The translations under genes were made by a program, and so were the position numbers. Below are positions 8,654 to 16,815 of a DNA stretch of 64,000 bases, in pieces. Source of the DNA: Frankia alni ACN14a (lineage in GTDB: Bacteria; Actinomycetota; Actinomycetes; Frankiales; Frankiaceae). Location of the stretch: contig NC_008278.1 of NCBI RefSeq assembly GCF_000058485.1, forward strand, positions 4,086,962 through 4,150,961. Direction: 5' to 3'. Under the pieces are notes generated by a model that searched no databases, was not told where the DNA came from, and worked only from the letters and a program-made list of their open reading frames with translations. Within the stretch, counting starts at the first letter, position 1, and each line of letters starts with the position of its first letter.

Positions 8654-8923
8654 TCAGACCGGGCCCTGACGGCGCTCCCCCGGTGACGGTGGACCCGGCG
8701 ACCGGTCCTCGGGCGGCTGGTCGTCCGGCGGCGCCGAACCCGGCCCCTGCCCCGGCGCCCACAGCACGCGCAAGGGCTTCCCGTGCGGGCAGGTTCCCCG
8801 CACGGGAACCGGCTCGACGCTGCCGGACCGCACGAACTGGGCGCCCCGACGGCGGCGACACTTGTTGCACGCCACCAGCGAGATGAACGAGACGAGCGGC
8901 TCCTGGGGCTCCGGCGCGGTCAC
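8654..8923 (-). CDS. Small Cys-motif protein coupled to DnaJ-type zinc protein
   Basis: 89 residues from GTG 8923. The only recognisable part is CNKCRRRRGAQF, a CxxC knuckle followed by four Arg, and a later isolated Cys in RGTCPHGKP; the C-terminal 35 residues are Pro-rich. The start overlaps the stop of the upstream zinc-finger gene by 4 bp (GTGA), which is the main reason to believe it is translated. I do not recognise the family. It could bind zinc or nucleic acid. The alternative is that the reading frame is accidental in GC-rich DNA. Confidence 0.5.
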   Translation of the reverse strand: MTAPEPQEPLVSFISLVACNKCRRRRGAQFVRSGSVEPVPVRGTCPHGKPLRVLWAPGQGPGSAPPDDQPPEDRSPGPPSPGERRQGPV

Positions 8924-9234
8924 TGCTTCTTCCTGATCCGGCCCTCGCCGGAGCAGGCCTCGCACCTCTTCTCCTGGGTGCCGACGAACTGGCCGTCCTC
9001 GTCGGTCTCGGCGCGGTCGGTCTGGATCCGCCCAGTTCCGTTGCAGGCGGGGCAGTCCGCGATCTCCACCTCGTCGAGGTCGGGCGACCGGGATTTCGCG
9101 CCCCGCTTGTCGTAGTCCTTCTCCGTGTCCGGGTTGCCCTTCGATCCCGCGGAGCCGTCCCTACCGCCGCGTTTGATGCCGTCACGGCCGGTCGAGGCCC
9201 CACCACCCGACGCACCGTGCTTGTTCCACGCCAT
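8920..9234 (-). CDS. Small protein with DnaJ-type central zinc-finger repeats
   Basis: 104 residues. The N-terminal half is Gly/Lys/Asp-rich and probably disordered. The C-terminal half carries CPACNGTGRI and CEACSGEGRI, two CxxCxGxG repeats like those of the DnaJ cysteine-rich domain; a pair of them coordinates one zinc ion. No J domain or substrate domain is present, so this is not a DnaJ. The role may be RNA or protein binding. It is followed with 4-bp overlap by another small CxxC protein. Confidence 0.72.
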   Translation of the reverse strand: MAWNKHGASGGGASTGRDGIKRGGRDGSAGSKGNPDTEKDYDKRGAKSRSPDLDEVEIADCPACNGTGRIQTDRAETDEDGQFVGTQEKRCEACSGEGRIRKKQ

Positions 9235-9406
9235 GCTGACTCTCCGTCCACGATCGACGTCGCACCGCGTCGACGGTAACCCCGGACCCCGCGAAGCCGG
9301 AACGAGCCAGCCGGATCCGTCACCGAATCCTGGCTCCTGGTCAGGGATCGGCGCCGCCCGGCCTGCGGCGGGTGCAGGCCCGGGGGCGGCGGGCCGGGCG
9401 CTCCGG

Positions 9407-10168
9407 CTAGCGGCCGGCGGCGGTGCCGGTGACGGCCCGCCAGTCCTCGAACCGGGTTCGGGCGAACAGCGCGTCCGGCCCGGGGAGCAGGGTGTCGTCG
9501 TCCAGGCGGGCGCCGAAGTAGCGGGCCTGCGGGTCGGTCACCACCGGGCGGGGGTCGCCGCGGCTCGCCAGGTGCTGGCGGACGAGCTCGTCGAGGCGGA
9601 ACCGCTGTGGGCCGGCGACCTCGACGGTGCCCAGCACCGGCGTGCTGGCCGCGGTGACACCGACGGCGGCGGCGACGTCGGCGGCGGCGATCGGCTGGAA
9701 CGGCGCCGGCGCCAGGCGGACCATGCCCTCGACGGTGGCGGCGTCGGCGATGCCGCCGACGAACTCGAAGAACTGCGTCGCCTGGACGATCGAGTACGGC
9801 AGGTCCCCCTGCCCGATCAGCTCCTCCTGGACGATCTTGGCTCGGAAGTAGCCGCTCTCGGCCAGCCGTCGGGTCCCCACCACCGACAGCGCGACCAGGT
9901 GCCCGACGCCGGCGGCGGCCGCGGCGGCGAGGATGTTCGCCGTCGACGTCCGGAAGAACTCCAGTACCGCCTGATCGGCGAACGACGGCGCATTGGACAC
10001 GTCGACGACGACGTCGGCGCCGGTGAGCGCCTCGGCGAGCCCGTCGCCGGTCAGGGTGTTCACACCGGTGCTCGGCGAGGCGGCGACCGCGCTGTGCCCG
10101 TGCCCGGTCAGCCGCTGCACGAGCTTCGCGCCGATGAGCCCTGTTCCGCCGATGACGACGATCTGCAC
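9407..10168 (-). CDS. NmrA/SDR-like NAD(P)-binding oxidoreductase
   Basis: 253 residues from GTG 10168, with AGGAGG about 10 nt upstream. The N-terminus QIVVIGGTGLIGAKLV is a Rossmann dinucleotide-binding loop (GGTGLIG). Further on, DVVVDVSNAPSF, HLVALSVVGTRRLAESGYFRAK and YSIVQATQFFEFVGGIAD resemble atypical short-chain dehydrogenases of the NmrA/NAD(P)H-azoreductase type. The YxxxK motif appears as YFRAK. Such proteins act either as quinone or NAD(P)H oxidoreductases or as redox sensors; I cannot choose. No operon partner. Confidence 0.8.
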   Translation of the reverse strand: MQIVVIGGTGLIGAKLVQRLTGHGHSAVAASPSTGVNTLTGDGLAEALTGADVVVDVSNAPSFADQAVLEFFRTSTANILAAAAAAGVGHLVALSVVGTRRLAESGYFRAKIVQEELIGQGDLPYSIVQATQFFEFVGGIADAATVEGMVRLAPAPFQPIAAADVAAAVGVTAASTPVLGTVEVAGPQRFRLDELVRQHLASRGDPRPVVTDPQARYFGARLDDDTLLPGPDALFARTRFEDWRAVTGTAAGR

Positions 10169-10391
10169 GGTGGATCTCCTCCTCCGGCCGGGGCGGGACG
10201 GACGACCCGCGCTGCGGACGCGGACACCGGCCGCCCGCCGATCCGGGACATGCGACGGCGTCCCCGACGTCCACCACCAGTGTGCACACATGAGGCCGCC
10301 GGACCGTTACTCGATGCGACGCGCTCGGCGGTGCCGCGCCGCGGGCGGTGATGCAGGAGGTCGTCGACCGTTTCCGTCCCCGCGGACGCGC

Positions 10392-11951
10392 TCACCCTCC
10401 CGCATCCGACCCACCGAGGGGCGGGTCGGGCAGGTCGGGCACGCCGGAGGGGCCGGAGACGCCGGGTGGGCCGGAGATGCCGGGTGAGCCGGGGGTGGCG
10501 GGTGAGCCGGGGGTGGCGGGCAGGATGATCGTGACGAGGGCGCCGCCGGCCGGGTCGTTGGCCGCCTCGACGGTGCCGCCGTGGGCCGCGGCGATCGCCG
10601 CGACGATGGACAGACCGAGCCCGGCGCCGCCGTCGTCGCGGGCGCGGGCGGCGTCCGCCCGGCGGAACCGCTCGAACGCGTGGGGCAGGAAGGCGGCGGG
10701 GAAGCCGGCGCCGTGATCGTGGACCTGGACCACGACGACGCCGGGCGAGCCGTCGGCGTGCCCCGGCGCGCGGTGCCCGCGCAGCTCGACGGCGCTGCCG
10801 GGCGGGGCGTGGCGCACCCCGTTGGCGAGCAGGTTGTCGACGGCCTGGCGCAGCAGGTCCGGGTCGCCGAACGCGGTCAGCGGCCGGTCGCCGGCGGGCA
10901 CCGTGACGTCGAGGCGCAGGCCGCGCGAGGCCGCGTAGCCGGCGGCGGCGCGCGCGGAGCGGTCGAGCAGCTCGTCGAGGGCGAGCGGTCCGCGCCGGAT
11001 GTGGCCGCCGTCCATCCGGGCCAGGGTGAGCAGTGACTCGGCGAGGCGGATCAGCCGGTCGGTCTCCTCGGCGGCGGTGTGGATCGCCTCGCGCAGCTGC
11101 CGGGCCGAGCGTCCCGGGCGGTCGGCCAGCTCCAGCTCGGCGCGCAGCACGGTCAGCGGGGTGCGCAGCTCGTGGCCCGCGTCGGCGACGAAGGCGCGGT
11201 CGCGGGCGCGGGCGGCGTGCAGCCGGGCCAGCAGGTCGTTCATGGTGCGGGCCAGGGCGGCGATCTCGTCGCGGGTGGCCGGCACCGCCAGCTGGAACCC
11301 GCCGCCGGCCGTCCCGAGGTCGGAGGCCGCCATCTCGGCGGCCTGGCGGCGCATCCGGTCCACCGGGCGCAGCGCGGCGCCGGACAGCAGCCAGGCGGCC
11401 AGCCCGGACAGCGCGATCAGCGGTGCGGTCGCCGCGACCATCACGTTGCGGACCCGGTCCTCGGCGCGGTCGGTGAGGTGGGTCGGGCTGCCGACGACGG
11501 CGACGAGCGGGCTCCCGCTCCCGCCGGCCGCGGTGCGCACCGGGACGGCGTAAAGGCGCGCCCGCCCGGCGGGCAGGGCCCCGCCGTCGGCGTCGCCGGC
11601 GATCCAGACCGGGTGGGACCGGGCCCGGGCCCGTTCGTCGGCGGTGAGCAGGGGGGCCGGCCCGGCGTCCGTCGAGGAGGCCAGCGGCCGCCCCTCGGGG
11701 GTGAGGACCTGGGCGATGGAACCGGCCCCGGCGAGCAGGGCGGCCGGGTCCTCGCGGCCGGGTACCGGCTCGTCGGCGGCGAACCGGTCGGCGAGGCGCG
11801 CGGTGAGCACGTCGGCCCGGGTTCGCAGATCCGTGTCGACGGCGTCGCGCAGGTTCGCCCGCAGCAGCAGGTAGAACAGCGTGCCGGCGAGCAGCAGCAC
11901 CAGCGCGGTGCCGAGCGCGAACAGCAGGGTCAGCCGGACCCGCAGCGGCAC
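10392..11951 (-). CDS. Two-component sensor histidine kinase
   Basis: 519 residues, GTG start. Order: membrane segment (about 8-30), extracytoplasmic sensor region to about 165, second membrane segment, HAMP linker (RPVDRMRRQAAEMA), dimerisation domain with phospho-acceptor His260 in DAGHELRTPL, and an HATPase_c domain with N-box DNLLANGVRHAP and GLGLSIVAAIAAAHGG. The last 40 residues are a Gly/Pro/Ser tail built from repeats of PGSPG type. It is cotranscribed with the response regulator just upstream (6 nt gap). The signal is unknown. Confidence 0.92.
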   Translation of the reverse strand: MPLRVRLTLLFALGTALVLLLAGTLFYLLLRANLRDAVDTDLRTRADVLTARLADRFAADEPVPGREDPAALLAGAGSIAQVLTPEGRPLASSTDAGPAPLLTADERARARSHPVWIAGDADGGALPAGRARLYAVPVRTAAGGSGSPLVAVVGSPTHLTDRAEDRVRNVMVAATAPLIALSGLAAWLLSGAALRPVDRMRRQAAEMAASDLGTAGGGFQLAVPATRDEIAALARTMNDLLARLHAARARDRAFVADAGHELRTPLTVLRAELELADRPGRSARQLREAIHTAAEETDRLIRLAESLLTLARMDGGHIRRGPLALDELLDRSARAAAGYAASRGLRLDVTVPAGDRPLTAFGDPDLLRQAVDNLLANGVRHAPPGSAVELRGHRAPGHADGSPGVVVVQVHDHGAGFPAAFLPHAFERFRRADAARARDDGGAGLGLSIVAAIAAAHGGTVEAANDPAGGALVTIILPATPGSPATPGSPGISGPPGVSGPSGVPDLPDPPLGGSDAGG

Positions 11952-11957
11952 GTCGGA

Positions 11958-12698
11958 CTACGTCCCGGTGCCGGCGGCCGGCGGCACCGACCCCGCCGGC
12001 AACGCCGACCCCGCCGGCAGCGGCGTGAGCGGGACGCACAGGCGGTAGCCGACCCCGCGGACCGTCTCGATGAGCGAGGGCGCCGGCGGCAGGTCGATCT
12101 TGCGGCGTAGGTAGCGGACGTACTGGTCGACGATGTTGGAGGTGGCGTCGAACGCGTCGTCCCAGACGTGTTCGGTGATGTAGGTGCGGGTGAGCACCTG
12201 GTCGGGATGGCGCAGCAGCAGGTGCAGCAGGGCGAACTCCTTGGCGGACAGGTCGACCGGCTCCCCGCCCCGCCAGACCCGGTGCCCGGCCGGGTCGAGT
12301 TCGACCGCGCCGGCGCGCAGCACGACGGGCCGGTGCACCGCGCCGCGGCGGACCAGCGCGCGCAGCCGGGCGGTGAGCTCGCCGAAGCTGAACGGCTTGG
12401 GCAGGTAGTCGTCGGCGCCGGCGTCCAGGCCGCGGATGCGGTCGTCGACGTCGACACGCGCGGTGAGCATGAGCACGGGCGCCCAGCGATGGCCGGCGCG
12501 CAGCCGGCGGCACACCTCGAAGCCGTCGATGCCGGGCAGCATGAGATCCAGGACGATCGCGTCGTAGGCGATCTCGGTGGCCCGCCAGACGGCGTCGATC
12601 CCGTCGCCGACGACGTCGACGGCGTACCCCTCCTCGACGAGGCCCCGGCGCAGCACCGCGGCGGTGCGCACCTCGTCCTCCACGACCAGGACCCGCAT
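11958..12698 (-). CDS. OmpR-family response regulator
   Basis: 246 residues. The receiver domain has the acidic pair ED (7-8), phospho-acceptor Asp51 in VLDLMLPG and Lys in LPKPFSF. A winged-helix DNA-binding domain follows, with LSAKEFALLHLLLRHPDQVLTRTYITEHVWDD and VRYLRRKI, ending in TVRGVGYRL. The C-terminal tail repeats LPAGS and is encoded by short tandem repeats. It is the first gene of the pair with the histidine kinase; its targets are unknown, but the MFS exporter 56 bp upstream on the same strand could be cotranscribed. Confidence 0.92.
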   Translation of the reverse strand: MRVLVVEDEVRTAAVLRRGLVEEGYAVDVVGDGIDAVWRATEIAYDAIVLDLMLPGIDGFEVCRRLRAGHRWAPVLMLTARVDVDDRIRGLDAGADDYLPKPFSFGELTARLRALVRRGAVHRPVVLRAGAVELDPAGHRVWRGGEPVDLSAKEFALLHLLLRHPDQVLTRTYITEHVWDDAFDATSNIVDQYVRYLRRKIDLPPAPSLIETVRGVGYRLCVPLTPLPAGSALPAGSVPPAAGTGT

Positions 12699-12754
12699 GG
12701 ATCGATGGTAGGACCCGCCGGATGTGGCGACGATGTGGAGGCCGCCGGGTCGGG

Positions 12755-14221
12755 TCAGCCGGGCCGGCCTGGCAGCCGGGCGGCGAGCAGGCCGATGCCG
12801 GCGGCGGCTCCGGCGAACAGGGCGAACAGGGCCGTCACCCAGTCGGCGCCGGCGCGCGCCTGCAGCAGGCTCAGCAGGGCGACGCCGAGCGACGCGGCGA
12901 ACTGCACCGCCATGAAGATCGAGGTCGTGCCCTGCGGCTGCTCGGCCGGCGGCAGCGTGCGGTACAGGCTGGCCACCGTCGGGGAGGCGGTGAGGCCGAA
13001 GCTCAGCCCGACGGCGACGAACAGCGCACACGCGGCGGCGAGCGGGAGGTGCTCGGCGCTCGCCGCGAAGGTCGCCAGCAGCACGGCGCTGGCGACGGCG
13101 CCGGAACGCACGAGGGAACGCGCGCCGAGGCGGTCACTGAGCCGCCCGCCGGTCGTCATCGACACGAGCAGCCCGAGCCCGAGGGCGCAGACCAGCAGCC
13201 CCTGGTCGAAGCCGTGCAGGCCGTGCTGGTCGAGGCCGACCACCGGCAGCGCGGTCGTCTGCCCGTACATGATCAGTCCGACCAGGCCCATCACGGCGAC
13301 GCTGGCGGCGAATCCGGGCCGGCGCAGCAGCCGCAGGTCGAGGGCGGGGACGGCCGTCGTGGTGACGGCATGGCGGACATAGGCGACGAGCAGGACGATC
13401 CCGCCCGCCGCGGCGGCCGGCACCGGCCAGTCGCCGGACTGCTCGCCGGCCCGGTTGACCGCGAACAGCACGCCGAGGTAACCCGCGGTGAGCAGGGCCA
13501 GGCCGCGCAGGTCGGCGCCGGGGCGCGCCGCCGCGGGGTCGGGCCGGCCGGCGGGGACGTAGGCCAGGGTGGCGGCGCCCACCAGCAGCCCGAGCGGGAT
13601 GTTGACCCCGAACAGCCACTGCCAGTGGCCGGTCTCCAGCAGCAGGCCCCCGAGGATCGGGCCGGCGGCGGGCGCGACGTTGACGACCGTGGACATCACG
13701 CCGAGCACCCGCCCCATCGACTCCCGGGTGGCCAGCGCCGCGGACAGGGTCATCGCGCTCGGTTCGAGCAGGCCGCCGCCGAAGCCCTGCAGCGCCCGGA
13801 AGCCGATGAGCATCCCCGGCGAGCGGGCCGCCGTGCACAGCAGCGAGCCGAGCAGGAACAGGCCGAGGCCGGTGAGGAACACCGTGCGCCCGCCGAAGCG
13901 GGCACTTGCCCAGCCGAGCAGTGGCAGCGCCGTCGCCGCGGCGAGCAGGTAGGCGATCGTCACCCAGACGACGGTGGTCAGCGGGGCGGAGAAGGCGTGG
14001 GCCAGCGGGTCGAGGGCCACGGCGACGACGGTGCCGTCGAGCACGGCGAGCAGCGCCGCGCCCGCGAGCGCGACCAGGGCCGGCCCGGTGCGCACCGGCG
14101 ACCCGGATGCCGAGGCCGGATCGGGCGACGGTGGGGACGTCGGCGTCGGGCCGGCCGCGGGGACGACGGCGGGGACGGGCGCCGTGGCTCCTGGCTCCCC
14201 GCAGGCTTCCTTTACGCTCAT
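12755..14221 (-). CDS. DHA2-type MFS drug exporter
   Basis: 488 residues. After a Pro/Ser-rich cytoplasmic N-terminus of about 45 residues come about 14 hydrophobic segments. LAVLDGTVVAVALDPLAHAF is the motif D1 region of the EmrB/QacA drug:H+ antiporters and VNVAPAAGPILGGLLLETGHWQWLFGVNIPLGLL is motif C plus the following loop. It likely exports a hydrophobic compound. A TetR gene diverges from it across 90 bp that hold a perfect palindrome, the standard arrangement for a self-regulated efflux pump. Confidence 0.9.
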   Translation of the reverse strand: MSVKEACGEPGATAPVPAVVPAAGPTPTSPPSPDPASASGSPVRTGPALVALAGAALLAVLDGTVVAVALDPLAHAFSAPLTTVVWVTIAYLLAAATALPLLGWASARFGGRTVFLTGLGLFLLGSLLCTAARSPGMLIGFRALQGFGGGLLEPSAMTLSAALATRESMGRVLGVMSTVVNVAPAAGPILGGLLLETGHWQWLFGVNIPLGLLVGAATLAYVPAGRPDPAAARPGADLRGLALLTAGYLGVLFAVNRAGEQSGDWPVPAAAAGGIVLLVAYVRHAVTTTAVPALDLRLLRRPGFAASVAVMGLVGLIMYGQTTALPVVGLDQHGLHGFDQGLLVCALGLGLLVSMTTGGRLSDRLGARSLVRSGAVASAVLLATFAASAEHLPLAAACALFVAVGLSFGLTASPTVASLYRTLPPAEQPQGTTSIFMAVQFAASLGVALLSLLQARAGADWVTALFALFAGAAAGIGLLAARLPGRPG

Positions 14222-14229
14222 GAGACCAG

Positions 14230-14249
14230 ACTAAACTACACGGTTTAGT
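14230..14249. promoter_or_regulatory. TetR operator palindrome (ACTAAAC-N6-GTTTAGT)
   Basis: Perfect 7-bp inverted arms (14230-14236 and 14243-14249) around a 6-bp spacer, 9 bp from the MFS start codon and 63 bp upstream of the divergent TetR gene. It is AT-rich in GC-rich surroundings, as operators are. Binding here could repress both genes. Confidence 0.75.
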
Positions 14250-14311
14250 AAGGCTAGAGCGGCCTACAGTAAGGAGGGCAGCGTCGACGGCAGAGGTGAG
14301 GGTGGGACCCG

Positions 14312-14989
14312 ATGGCGGGACGGCAGCGCGGCGTCGACAAGCGCCGGGCCATCCTCGACGCCGCGGCGCCGATCTTCGGCACGCAGGGGTACGAGCGGGC
14401 GAGCGTGGACGCGATCGCCACCGCGGCCGGAGTGTCCAAGCCGACCATCTACAGCTACTTCGGCGGCAAGGAGAACCTGTTCCGCGAGTCCGTCGCCGAC
14501 TCCGCCGTCGAGCAGAACGGCGACGCGCTGCGCGTGCTGCAGACCCTCGACGTCTCCCCCGAGCGCTGGCAGGCGAGCCTGTTCGAGGTGGGCGTGAAGC
14601 TGGTGGAGTGCCAGCGCAGCAGCTGCTCGATGTTCCTGTACCGCACGATCGCCGCCGAGTCCGCCCGCGATCCCGAGATCTACCGCACGGTGCGGGAGAA
14701 GGCCGGCGACCCGATCCTCGACGCGCTCACCGGGCGCCTGGCGATGCTCGGCAACGCCGGGCTGCTGCAGGTCGCGGATCCGGCGCTGGCCGCCCGCCAG
14801 TTCTTCGCGCTCATCAACGCGCAGATCCCCGAACTGACCGAGAACGGCACCCGCCCGGCGGCGGACGACGTCGTGCGTCGCGCCGTGCAGGCCGGCGTGC
14901 GCACGTTCCTGCTCGCCCACGGCGTGCCCGACCCCCAGCCGCCGGCCTCCACCTCGGTGTCCCAGGCCGCACATCCCCTCGCGAGCTGA
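14312..14989 (+). CDS. TetR-family repressor of the adjacent exporter
   Basis: 225 residues. The N-terminal domain reads RRAILDAAAPIFGTQGYERASVDAIATAAGVSKPTIYSYFGGKENLF, an unmistakable TetR helix-turn-helix (about 11-56). The C-terminal part resembles the AefR/TetR_C_7-like ligand domains (FFALINAQIPELTEN), but no ligand can be named. It is divergent from the MFS exporter with the operator at 14230-14249 between them, so it likely represses both until the exported compound binds. Confidence 0.9.
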   Translation: MAGRQRGVDKRRAILDAAAPIFGTQGYERASVDAIATAAGVSKPTIYSYFGGKENLFRESVADSAVEQNGDALRVLQTLDVSPERWQASLFEVGVKLVECQRSSCSMFLYRTIAAESARDPEIYRTVREKAGDPILDALTGRLAMLGNAGLLQVADPALAARQFFALINAQIPELTENGTRPAADDVVRRAVQAGVRTFLLAHGVPDPQPPASTSVSQAAHPLAS

Positions 14990-15041
14990 CGGCCTGCCCG
15001 CGCCACGTGATCCAGACCGGTCGAGGCACGGACGGCCTGGG

Positions 15042-15069
15042 CGCGGCGCCGCGGAACACCAGGATCACC
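15042..15069 (-). repeat. Dispersed repeat, copy 1 (GTGTTCCGCGG core)
   Basis: On the minus strand this reads gatcctggtgttccgcgg followed by cgccgcgc. Close matches lie at 30697-30723 and 55538-55565 on the plus strand. All three copies are intergenic. Confidence 0.6.
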
Positions 15070-15095
15070 GTTGTTGCCGCGCCCGGCAGCAGGGC

Positions 15096-15113
15096 GCGGT
15101 TCCGCGGAACCGC
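15096..15113. repeat. Perfect 18-bp palindrome
   Basis: gcggttccg/cggaaccgc is fully self-complementary and contains the same TTCCGCGGAA core as the dispersed repeat 27 bp away. It could be a protein-binding site or a remnant of a second repeat copy. Confidence 0.65.
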
Positions 15114-15278
15114 AGGCGGGGCTCGGGGTCGGGGTCGGGGTCGCAGACGAAGGCGCCATCGTGTCAAACGCGCCGGGCCGGGCCGACCACCCCACCTCGG
15201 GGAGTCGGCCCGGCCCAGGGCGAGGCGCGCCGGCCGGAGCCGGCTGGCGTCAGGTCCCGCGGACGGGACCCGACGGGG

Positions 15279-16538
15279 TCACTTGGCGCCGGCGGTAAGG
15301 ATCTTCTGGCCGTCGTAGGACCTGCCCGTGGCGAGGAAGGTCTTCTTCGCCGGGTCCCAGCGCTGCCCCAGCAGGGTGTTGTTGAACAGCCGGGTCAGCC
15401 CGGGAACCGGGTTGGGCTTGGTGAAGTCCAGCGGCGGGACGAGCTGCAGGTCCAGGCCCTTGGTCTGGTTGAGCTGCGCCAGCAGGGACTTGGCGGTGAG
15501 GTCACCGGTGACCTTCTTGCCGACCTGCTCGACGATCTGCACCGCCAGCCAGCCGCCGATGGTGGAGGTGGAGTGGCGCAGGTTCTTCGCCGCGTCGGAG
15601 TCCCCGGCGGCGAAGTCCGCGTCGAGCTCGGACTGCAGCCGGGTCAGCTCCGGGTACTTCGCGCTCTGGTTGAGCAGCGGGAACGCGCCGACGGCGTAGA
15701 AGTTCTTCGCGGCGGGCCCGAGCTTGACCAGGTTCGCGTCCGAGATGGTGCCCGCGGCGTGGCAGTAGCTCAGTTTGTCCCCGCCGGCCTGGATGAGGCC
15801 GATCGAGCTGGGCTCGGCCAGGCCCATCGTGACGCCCTGGGCGCCGGCGTCGGTGATCCGGGCCGCGACGGGAGCGTAGTCGCTCGTCGTCACCGGCACC
15901 TTGATCTCCTGCGTGCCGACCCCGGCGGACTTGCCGCCGAGCCCGGCCAGCACCCCGAGGCGGGCGGCGGCGGCGATGTCGTAGTTGACGACCCCCATCT
16001 TGCTGATCTTGGCGGTGTCCTTGAGCAGCGGCGCGCAGACGGCCTCGTAGTACGTCGACGCCGGCTGGTAGACGAAGCTGATCTTCGAGGTGAGGTCCGA
16101 GCCGTCGCCGGCGATGCCCGAGGCGCCGATGCTGGGAATCCCGGCCTTCTCGAGGATGGCGTTGATGCCGCCCGCGGTGCTGAAGGCGGAGACGACGGCG
16201 AGGTACTTGCCGTTCACCGCCTTCTGGGCGCAGGCCTCGCCCGCGGCCTGGTCGTTCTTCGAGTCGCACACGTCGATCTGCACGGGATGGCCGTTGATGC
16301 CGCCGCGCTTGTTCAGCGCGCGCACGGCGGCCTTGGCCGCTCCGGCCTGCTCCGGGAAGTTCGTCGTCGGCGTCGTCAGCGGCACGATGGACAACAGCTT
16401 CACCGGGCTGGCCTTCGGGCCGTCCGCGGCCGGCGACGACTCCCCCGTCGTTCCGGACGAACCACACGCGGCCAGGGCCAGCGTGGCCCCCACCGCCAGC
16501 GCCGCCATCGCGCTTCTGGACCGCATCGTCTTCCTCAT
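15279..16538 (-). CDS. Branched-chain-amino-acid-type ABC substrate-binding lipoprotein
   Basis: 419 residues from ATG 16538; ATG 16526 is an alternative with AGGAAG before it. The signal ends in lipobox LAAC (Cys25), so it is a surface lipoprotein. The body follows the Peripla_BP_6/LivK plan: VKLLSIVPL, AAKAAVRALNKRGGINGHPVQIDVCDSKNDQAAGEACAQKAV, then IPSIGASG and a C-terminal WDPAKKTF. It is the last gene of a six-gene directon with a LivHMG fusion, LivF, P450 and ferredoxin, and is the second binding protein there. Family members bind amino acids, amides, aromatic acids or urea, so the ligand is open. Confidence 0.88.
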   Translation of the reverse strand: MRKTMRSRSAMAALAVGATLALAACGSSGTTGESSPAADGPKASPVKLLSIVPLTTPTTNFPEQAGAAKAAVRALNKRGGINGHPVQIDVCDSKNDQAAGEACAQKAVNGKYLAVVSAFSTAGGINAILEKAGIPSIGASGIAGDGSDLTSKISFVYQPASTYYEAVCAPLLKDTAKISKMGVVNYDIAAAARLGVLAGLGGKSAGVGTQEIKVPVTTSDYAPVAARITDAGAQGVTMGLAEPSSIGLIQAGGDKLSYCHAAGTISDANLVKLGPAAKNFYAVGAFPLLNQSAKYPELTRLQSELDADFAAGDSDAAKNLRHSTSTIGGWLAVQIVEQVGKKVTGDLTAKSLLAQLNQTKGLDLQLVPPLDFTKPNPVPGLTRLFNNTLLGQRWDPAKKTFLATGRSYDGQKILTAGAK

Positions 16539-16620
16539 CTCTTGCCCGAACCCACTCTCAACTCGCAACTCGCCGCCGTTCCTCCACCCCGCCGGGGCGC
16601 TCCGCACCCCGCCGGGGGCT

Positions 16621-16815
16621 CTACACCCCGTCGAGCAGCACGGCCCGCTCCGGGCAGGCCTCCGCCGCGCGCCGGGCCAGCTCCACCCGGTCGGCCGGCA
16701 CGTCCGCGACGGTCACCTCGCCGTAGCCGCTGTCGTCGTCGGTGAACAGCTCGGGGGCGAGGTCGTAACAGCGGCCGTGCCCCTGGCAGCGGGCGGTGTC
16801 GATCGTGAGCCTCAT
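16621..16815 (-). CDS. Single-cluster ferredoxin with His at the variable position
   Basis: 64 residues. Cys10, Cys16 and Cys54-Pro frame one iron-sulfur cluster; the second cysteine position of the usual CxxCxxC is His13 (CQGHGRC). Such ferredoxins are known from mycobacteria and Rhodopseudomonas, hold a 3Fe-4S or His-ligated 4Fe-4S cluster and donate electrons to cytochromes P450. The ATG overlaps the P450 stop codon by 4 bp (ATGA), so it is the dedicated redox partner of that P450. A ferredoxin reductase gene is not in this cluster. Confidence 0.9.
   Translation of the reverse strand: MRLTIDTARCQGHGRCYDLAPELFTDDDSGYGEVTVADVPADRVELARRAAEACPERAVLLDGV

Larger units (their letters stand above)
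14990..15278. other. Intergenic region with palindromic repeats
   Basis: 289 bp between TetR and the convergent binding-protein gene; no gene seen. It holds a minus-strand copy of a dispersed sequence (15042-15069) and a perfect 18-bp palindrome (15096-15113), followed by a gggtcg-type simple repeat (15121-15140). Confidence 0.6.
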
